From: Allohoeflea poritis
GTDB lineage: Bacteria; Pseudomonadota; Alphaproteobacteria; Rhizobiales; Rhizobiaceae
Assembly (NCBI RefSeq): GCF_027889715.1
Contig: NZ_JAPJZH010000020.1
Location: 1 to 64,000 of the forward strand
Direction: 5' to 3'
Length of the DNA: 64,000 nt
Shown piece after piece: positions 59,267-64,000 of this stretch (within the stretch, counting starts at the first letter, position 1; each line of letters begins with the position of its first letter). The notes below the pieces were generated by a model, which was not told where the DNA came from, did not search any database, and saw only the letters and a program-made list of their open reading frames with translations. A program made the translations under genes and the position numbers.

Positions 59267-59815
59267 ATGGACAAAAATGCATCGGCATCCGCGATCGTCT
59301 ACCTGCTTCGGCATGCCCATTCCGCATGGGCGCGCCCCGGCCAGCGCGATTTTGATCGGCCGCTCGACGAGCGCGGCATCGAGGACGCGCGGATTGTCGG
59401 CAACGCATTGTCAAAACGGGACAAGTTGCCGCAAGCGGTCCTGTGCTCGACCGCGGCACGTTGCCGGCAGACCTGCGATATCGTCCTGTCGTATCTGACG
59501 AACCCGCCGCCGGTCGAAAACATCGATGCGCTCTACAGCAATGATTACCGTTACTACGTGGATCTGCTTTCGCGGCAAACCGCGTCTCCGGTGATGCTGA
59601 TCGGTCATAATCCGATGATGGAAGACACCGCACGGGCCCTCAGCGCAACGGCCAGGGACCGGCCGGGCGAAAGGCTGCAGAAAGGTTTCCCGACCGCCGG
59701 CCTTGCCATGATCGAATTCGACGGCTCACTGGCCTCCATCGACGAAGGCGGGCATCTGAGCGAATTCCTGTCGCCGAAACGGCTGCGCAAGCTGGCGCAA
59801 CGGGTCGATGGGTGA
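59267..59815 (+). CDS. SixA-like histidine phosphatase
   Basis: This 182-residue protein belongs to the histidine phosphatase superfamily. The catalytic RHAHS motif is at 15-19, and the second catalytic His is in LIGHNPMMED. It is close in size to SixA, which dephosphorylates phosphohistidine on Hpt domains. Substrates of alphaproteobacterial relatives are not established. The ATG at 59267 is chosen by family length; an upstream GTG-type reading is rejected. It stands alone, with a 186-base gap after it. Confidence 0.85.
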   Translation: MDKNASASAIVYLLRHAHSAWARPGQRDFDRPLDERGIEDARIVGNALSKRDKLPQAVLCSTAARCRQTCDIVLSYLTNPPPVENIDALYSNDYRYYVDLLSRQTASPVMLIGHNPMMEDTARALSATARDRPGERLQKGFPTAGLAMIEFDGSLASIDEGGHLSEFLSPKRLRKLAQRVDG

Positions 59816-59838
59816 ATGAGCGTACCTTTACGTTAAAG

Positions 59839-59857
59839 TATTGAAATAAATTCAATA
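59839..59857. promoter_or_regulatory. AT-rich inverted repeat downstream of the phosphatase gene
   Basis: Perfect 7-bp arms (TATTGAA / TTCAATA) flank ATAAA. The repeat lies in the gap between the phosphatase gene and ycjX, just after a second small repeat (CTTTA / TAAAG) near 59826. It may be a protein-binding site or a weak terminator; no T run follows. Confidence 0.3.
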
Positions 59858-60001
59858 ATTTCAAAATCAGATCCTTGTCTCCAGATAAGGCCAGAGCACG
59901 GCACCGCACATCGGAGGCGGCACGTTGCACCTGCATTGGCTTGAACAGCAGCCGGGTGGGCTCTTATATCCCCACCAACGAACACGCCAGGCAGGTGACA
60001 A

Positions 60002-61471
60002 TTGGGTTCTGCGCTTTCCCGCATCTCGGACGAGGCAATGATAACCGTCGACAACCTCGTCGACCGGGCGGGCGACATGCTGCGCCCGAATATGCGGTTC
60101 GGCGTGACGGGGCTGTCCCGCGCCGGAAAGACCGTCTTCATTACCGCACTGGTCCATAATCTGATCCATGGCGGGCGCCTGCCCCTGTTCAAGGCACAGC
60201 AGAGCGGCCGCATCGCGTCCGCCTATCTGGAGCCCCAGCCCGACGACGGCGTACCGCGCTTCCAGTATGAGGACCATGTACGTGCACTCGTCGAAGAACG
60301 TCTCTGGCCGCAGTCGACCCGCGCCATTTCCGAACTGCGCCTGACCATCGAGTATGAATCCGCCAGCGCCTGGAACCGGCTGCTGTCTTCCGGAAAACTG
60401 TCCATCGACATTGTCGATTACCCGGGGGAATGGCTTCTCGATCTGCCGCTCCTGCAGCAGGATTTCGCGGAATTCAGCCGCATGGCGGTTTCCCTGGCAC
60501 GCTCGCCGGCCCGCATCGACCTGGCCCGCCAGTGGCTGGAAACTGCCACGAACCTGGATGTTCGCGCACCCGCCGATGAAACGGGCGCGCGCGGCATCGC
60601 CGGCCTTTTTGCCGAATATCTGCGGAACTGCCGCAGTGACGAACGCGCCCTTTCAACCCTGCCGCCCGGCCGTTTCCTCATGCCGGGCGACCTTGAAGGC
60701 TCGCCTGCACTGACATTCGCTCCCCTGCCCGATCTGCCGGAGGGATCGGCCTCGGCCGGTTCGCTTTGGGCAATGATGGAGCGGCGTTACGAGGCCTATA
60801 AGAGCCTGGTCGTCAAACCCTTCTTTCGCGAGCATTTCGCGCGCCTCGACCGCCAGATAATTCTCATCGACGCGCTGCAGGCGATGAATGCCGGCCCGGA
60901 AGCCGTACAGGATCTCGAGCGGGCGCTGGTGGACATACTGTCCTGCTTCCGCCCGGGCCGGAGCAATTTTCTGACATCTCTGATTTCGCGGCGCATCGAC
61001 CGGGTTCTGATCGGCGCCACCAAGGCGGACCATCTGCACCAGGAAAGCCATGACAGGCTTGAGGAAATCGTCGGCAGGCTGGTTTCCCGCGCGACGCGCA
61101 AGGCCGGATACGCAAAGGCCGATATCGAGGTCATCGCGATGGCGGCCGTACGCGCAACGCGCGAAACCAATGCCAAACAGGGCAAGGACAGGCTGCCGCT
61201 CATCGTCGGCACGCCCATGAAAGGCGAGAAAATCGACGGCAAGACGTTCAACGGGAATACGGATAAACGCATATTTCCCGGTGATTTGCCGGAAGATGCG
61301 GATTCCTTTTTTGAACATTTGCACGATACCGGCACCCCGATACCGCATCTGAATTTCGTCCGTTTCCGCCCGCCCCGGCTGGAGCGCACGGCAGAGGGCG
61401 TCACGCTTTCGCTGCCGCATATCCGCCTGGATCGGGCCTTCGAGTTTCTTTTCGGGGATTGGCTCGCATGA
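60002..61471 (+). CDS. ycjX: YcjX-like P-loop GTPase family protein (DUF463)
   Basis: This 489-residue protein matches the YcjX family of predicted nucleotide-binding proteins. The P-loop GLSRAGKT is at 37-44, followed by FITALVHNL, and DIVDYPGEWLLDLP is the switch-like segment. I prefer the TTG at 60002 because AGGTG lies five bases upstream and the resulting N-terminus fits rhizobial homologues; ATG 60038 is the alternative. YcjX and the next gene (YcjF) form a conserved pair of unknown stress-related role. The stop overlaps ycjF by four bases. Confidence 0.87.
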   Translation: MGSALSRISDEAMITVDNLVDRAGDMLRPNMRFGVTGLSRAGKTVFITALVHNLIHGGRLPLFKAQQSGRIASAYLEPQPDDGVPRFQYEDHVRALVEERLWPQSTRAISELRLTIEYESASAWNRLLSSGKLSIDIVDYPGEWLLDLPLLQQDFAEFSRMAVSLARSPARIDLARQWLETATNLDVRAPADETGARGIAGLFAEYLRNCRSDERALSTLPPGRFLMPGDLEGSPALTFAPLPDLPEGSASAGSLWAMMERRYEAYKSLVVKPFFREHFARLDRQIILIDALQAMNAGPEAVQDLERALVDILSCFRPGRSNFLTSLISRRIDRVLIGATKADHLHQESHDRLEEIVGRLVSRATRKAGYAKADIEVIAMAAVRATRETNAKQGKDRLPLIVGTPMKGEKIDGKTFNGNTDKRIFPGDLPEDADSFFEHLHDTGTPIPHLNFVRFRPPRLERTAEGVTLSLPHIRLDRAFEFLFGDWLA

Positions 61472-62484
61472 CAAAGCAACAACGCAAGCCCGTCGCATTC
61501 GACGTCGAAGAAGGCGACGATGGGCTGCTGCCCTTCGAATTCGCCGATCAGGGCGATGAGAATTTGCCAATTGAGGCTCTGACACCGCCTGTGGCCGAAC
61601 CGAAACGGAGAGGGTTTTCCTTCGGAAGGCTGGCGCTTGGAGCGTTCGGGCTGCTGTTCTCGCTGGCCTTCGCGCTCTGGCTGGACGGTCTCATCGCCGG
61701 CTTCTTCGCCCGATCCGTATGGCTCGGTTGGCTGGCGACGGCACTCACCGCCATAGGCGTCGGATCGCTTCTGGGCCTTGCGGTGCGGGAAATCCGCGCG
61801 CTCATGCGCCTTGACGCCGTCCATGCGATACGCGAGGAGGCGGAAGAAGCCCGCCTGGAGAAGCGTCCGAAAAAGGCACGCGCGGTTCAGGCAAAGCTCA
61901 TGCGCATTTTTTCAAACCGGCCGGAGACCGCCCGCGCGCGGCGCGCGCTCAAGGAGCTGGACGGCGAAGTCATCGACGGACCGCACATCATGGAATTGAC
62001 GGAAACGCAATTGCTCGGCCCCGTCGACCAGGAAGCGCGTCGCCTCATCGTCAACGCTTCGAAGCGGGTTTCGGTGGTAACGGCGCTCAGTCCGCGGGCG
62101 CTGATCGATATCGGATACGTACTGTTCGAGGCCATGCGCCTCATTCGCGGCCTTGCCACACTGTATGGCGGCAGGCCCGGAACACTCGGGGCCATCCGGC
62201 TTGCCCGCGACGTGGTCGGACACCTTGCCGTCACCGGTTCGCTGGCGCTCGGCGACGGTGTGGTGCAGCAGCTCATGGGACAGGGCCTGGCCAGCAAGGT
62301 ATCGGCGCGCCTCGGAGAAGGCGTGGTCAACGGGCTGATGACCGCCCGCATCGGCATCGCGGCGATGGACCTGTGCCGGCCGCTTGCATTCCACAGCCTC
62401 AAGCGACCGGGCATCGGCGAATTCGTCGGCGACCTGACCCGCCAGGCGGCGGGTGGCAAAAAGCAAGACAAGACCAGGAACTGA
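61468..62484 (+). CDS. YcjF/TIGR01620 membrane protein (DUF697)
   Basis: This 338-residue inner-membrane protein has two membrane segments (about 52-72 and 80-100) and a C-terminal DUF697 domain (about 190-320, GLATLYGGRPGTLGAIRLARDVVGHLAVTGSLALGD). It is the usual partner of YcjX, and the ATG overlaps the ycjX stop (ATGA). Its function is unknown; in enterobacteria the pair lies in the phage-shock region, which is family knowledge and does not apply to the gene order here. Confidence 0.87.
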   Translation: MTKQQRKPVAFDVEEGDDGLLPFEFADQGDENLPIEALTPPVAEPKRRGFSFGRLALGAFGLLFSLAFALWLDGLIAGFFARSVWLGWLATALTAIGVGSLLGLAVREIRALMRLDAVHAIREEAEEARLEKRPKKARAVQAKLMRIFSNRPETARARRALKELDGEVIDGPHIMELTETQLLGPVDQEARRLIVNASKRVSVVTALSPRALIDIGYVLFEAMRLIRGLATLYGGRPGTLGAIRLARDVVGHLAVTGSLALGDGVVQQLMGQGLASKVSARLGEGVVNGLMTARIGIAAMDLCRPLAFHSLKRPGIGEFVGDLTRQAAGGKKQDKTRN

Positions 62485-62489
62485 CGGCG

Positions 62490-62798
62490 TCAGGCAGCGC
62501 TGTCCGGCTGGCTCAACCCGACACAGCATTCCTTGGTCAGGAAATCCACCAGTTCCGTCATCATATCGTAGTCGGCGAAGTTGCGGATTTCCCGCCCGAA
62601 ACGCTCCTGCCGAACAAAGCCGGCATCGACCAGCGCGGAAAGATGATGGGCAAGCGTCGATGGCGGGATCGAAAGATGTTGCACGATGTCTCCGACATTG
62701 AGGCCACCGTCGCCTGCCTTGACGAGAAGCCGAAAGACGCCGAGACGGGCCTCGTGACCCAGTGCCGAGAGCGATTTTGCTGCGTTGGATTCATCCAT
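62490..62798 (-). CDS. ArsR/SmtB family transcriptional regulator
   Basis: This 102-residue winged-helix protein has the ArsR HTH at about 34-60 (VGDIVQHLSIPPSTLAHHLSALVDAG). A vicinal cysteine pair Cys91-Cys92 near the C-terminus could bind a metal or metalloid or sense redox state. The target is unknown: no efflux or arsenic gene is adjacent, and it converges on the ycjF gene with a five-base gap. The ribosome-binding site is weak. Confidence 0.87.
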   Translation of the reverse strand: MDESNAAKSLSALGHEARLGVFRLLVKAGDGGLNVGDIVQHLSIPPSTLAHHLSALVDAGFVRQERFGREIRNFADYDMMTELVDFLTKECCVGLSQPDSAA

Positions 62799-62947
62799 AA
62801 GCGGAACATAATCCCTGCCGCCCCCACGTCAACACAGGCGCGCGGGAGCAACGCCCAAGCCTGTTTGAGGCTGCGGTAAAGCCGGCTAAAGGCCTTGAAC
62901 CGGCCTGATTTCGTTATTTCACTGCCCTCTGCTACAATCCACGCGAC

Positions 62948-62979
62948 CTTCAACCCGGCATTAACCATTCCGGTTGAAG
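62948..62979. promoter_or_regulatory. Inverted repeat with TTAACCAT loop upstream of an exported protein gene
   Basis: Arms CTTCAACCCGG and CCGGTTGAAG pair with one bulged base around an 11-base loop that includes TTAACCAT (62961-62968), which resembles a rhizobial CtrA half-site. It lies 34 bases upstream of the start codon at 63013. A regulatory role is inferred from position and symmetry. Confidence 0.3.
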
Positions 62980-63012
62980 GTAGGATGTCCCGAATTTGCC
63001 GCAGGCTGGATC

Positions 63013-63555
63013 ATGTTCTTTCGTTTATCCCTGAGCGCACTTGCCCTTGTCATCGCCGGTTTCGCGACCCCTTCATGGGCCGGACAGAAAGACAAGATCT
63101 TCTTCGAATCCGTCGAAGGAAGCTGGCGCGGTCCGGGAGAAATTGTCGCCGGCAAATACAAGGGCACCAAATTCGTCTGCAAATTCAAGGGCGCGCCATC
63201 GGCCGAACACGCGGTCGGTGTGGCTATGGACGGCCATTGCCGCGTCGGCATCTTCTCTCAAAAAATGTCCGCTTTCATCGGCGGCAAACGCGGCAAATAT
63301 AGCGGCCGTTTCCAGGACGGCGCCAAGGGCGACGGCCTTGATATCATTTCCGGGCAGATCAACGGCAACAAGATCGTCGTCGGCCTCAACCGGAAAAAGC
63401 TCGACGGTGCCATGGTCGCGCACCTCGAAGAACCCAATGTCATGAATGTGACGATTTCGGTGAAGGTCCGCGAAAGACTGATCCCGGTCATCGGCATGAC
63501 GCTGTCACGCGAACGCAGGGTCGGCGCCTCCAACGCACAGGATCATCTGCGCTAG
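63013..63555 (+). CDS. Exported protein, unknown function
   Basis: This 180-residue protein has a signal peptide (MFFRLSLSALALVIAGFATPSWA) and a basic mature domain rich in Gly, Lys and beta-strand-like segments (SVEGSWRGPGEIVAGKYKGTKF, QINGNKIVVGLNRKKLDGAMV). It has one cysteine pair (FVCKF and GHCRV). I recognise no named family. The ATG at 63013 is chosen for the signal peptide. Its TAG stop at 63553 is the first triplet of the 33-bp repeat also found at the ends of the element at 16901. Confidence 0.75.
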   Translation: MFFRLSLSALALVIAGFATPSWAGQKDKIFFESVEGSWRGPGEIVAGKYKGTKFVCKFKGAPSAEHAVGVAMDGHCRVGIFSQKMSAFIGGKRGKYSGRFQDGAKGDGLDIISGQINGNKIVVGLNRKKLDGAMVAHLEEPNVMNVTISVKVRERLIPVIGMTLSRERRVGASNAQDHLR

Positions 63556-63585
63556 GCTTTGGTGACGATTTAACTTATGCGCCGG
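63553..63585 (+). repeat. Third copy of the 33-bp MITE-like end
   Basis: This stretch matches the right end of the 16901-17170 element (read outward-in) at 31 of 33 positions and the left end at 30 of 33. It fills the 19-base gap between two convergent genes and provides both stop codons, TAG for the exported protein and TAA for folK. No second, inverted copy is seen before the window ends. Confidence 0.8.
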
Positions 63586-64000
63586 TTTCCTTCCACCATT
63601 TGCCGTCTTCGCTGGCAATCTCGATTCCGGCGCTGTCACATCGCGCCGCCCACTGCGAAACCGGCTCACCCCTCAGCTCCATAGAAGCGGCTATGTCCGT
63701 GAGCGGCAAAAGCACGAATGCGCGTTCGTGCATGTGCGGGTGCGGAATGATCAGCCCGTCCTCCCGCACTTCCAGATCATCGAAGGTCAACACGTCGATA
63801 TCGATAATGCGCGGACCCCAGCGCTCGCGGCGTTTGCGTTTCAGCCGCTTTTCAATGTCCAGGCAGGCATCCAGCAATGCGCGCGGAGCACAGCTTGTCT
63901 CGACAATCGCACAGCAGTTGAAAAACCAGTCCTGGTCGGTCTTGCCCCAGGGCGGCGTCCGATAAAGACGCGAAACCGCCGAAACGGAAATCCCGTCGGT
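63575..64000 (-). CDS. folK: 2-amino-4-hydroxy-6-hydroxymethyldihydropteridine pyrophosphokinase, 5' end outside window
   Basis: FolK transfers pyrophosphate from ATP to the pterin in folate synthesis. The window holds the last 141 codons on the minus strand, and the start lies beyond 64000. The frame runs in from the edge with VSRLYRTPPWGKTDQDWFFN and continues to the diagnostic RWGPRIIDIDVLTFDD (metal-binding Asp pair) and PHPHMHERAFVLLPL motifs. The last codons and the TAA stop lie inside the 33-bp repeat. Confidence 0.92.
   Translation of the reverse strand, partial: TDGISVSAVSRLYRTPPWGKTDQDWFFNCCAIVETSCAPRALLDACLDIEKRLKRKRRERWGPRIIDIDVLTFDDLEVREDGLIIPHPHMHERAFVLLPLTDIAASMELRGEPVSQWAARCDSAGIEIASEDGKWWKETGA

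Overview
The window is a piece of an alphaproteobacterial chromosome. Gene content and order point to the Hyphomicrobiales (rhizobial side, Rhizobiaceae/Phyllobacteriaceae-like): a general amino-acid ABC operon (aapJQMP), cckA next to a FliO-like gene and dksA, recA-alaS-icd in series, purC-purS-purQ-purL followed by bolA and a monothiol glutaredoxin, a zeta-type ATPase inhibitor, DUF3126, and a rhizobial-type recA operator. Base composition is high GC with tight 4-nt gene overlaps (ATGA or TTGA), and several TTG or GTG starts have good ribosome-binding sites. No rRNA, tRNA or CRISPR array was seen.

Layout. 0.2-8.1 kb: small metabolic and hypothetical genes (transglutaminase-like protease, gamma carbonic anhydrase, cysE, a crotonase-fold protein without the classical catalytic glutamates, two coupled alpha/beta hydrolases, a zinc-finger protein, a flavin monooxygenase). 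8.1-12.7 kb: aap operon with an intrinsic terminator after aapJ. 13.0-19.9 kb: metC, then a leftward molybdo-hydroxylase maturation set (CoxD-like ATPase, CoxE-like VWA protein, split XdhC, molybdopterin-binding/nucleotidyltransferase fusion) interrupted by a 270-bp MITE-like element, then a flavin reductase. 20.1-25.9 kb: orphan LivK-like binding protein with a P1 peptidase, rpe, purB, RBBP9-like hydrolase, ATPase inhibitor. 26.2-33.3 kb: purC, purS, purQ, purL, bolA, grxD, ytoQ, with kynA inserted convergently between purS and purQ and a lipoprotein gene between purQ and purL. 33.5-47.6 kb: Bcr-type transporter, IMPase-like phosphatase, ttcA, rpsD, murI, trmJ, epoxide-hydrolase-like protein, icd, a 680-residue exported protein, alaS, recA. 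47.8-49.5 kb: a complete-looking IS1595-family element with a passenger gene. 49.6-57.6 kb: small exported protein, PfkB kinase, psuG, OmpA lipoprotein, cckA, FliO-like, dksA. 57.8-64.0 kb: FAD oxidoreductase, SixA-like phosphatase, the ycjX-ycjF pair, an ArsR-family regulator, an exported protein, and folK truncated by the window edge.

Functional links. cckA (cell-cycle phosphorelay), recA under an SOS operator, dksA (stringent response), alaS and rpsD are core information and control genes. The pur genes supply the FGAM synthase complex PurLQS and SAICAR synthase, with purB nearby. Sulfur and methionine metabolism is represented by cysE and metC. PfkB plus PsuG probably catabolise pseudouridine.

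Most unusual points: (1) a MITE-like element whose 33-bp end recurs 46 kb away, the repeat forming the stop codons of three different genes; (2) a 1.68-kb IS1595-type element with 30-bp imperfect inverted ends enclosing a two-TM passenger protein; (3) kynA placed inside the purine cluster with its own AT-rich palindrome; (4) a terminator hairpin whose loop is the stop codon of the gene on the other strand. I found no new multi-gene system that the sequence alone would prove. These mobile or repeat structures, the orphan molybdo-enzyme maturation set and the binding protein/P1 peptidase pair are the best candidates for follow-up.
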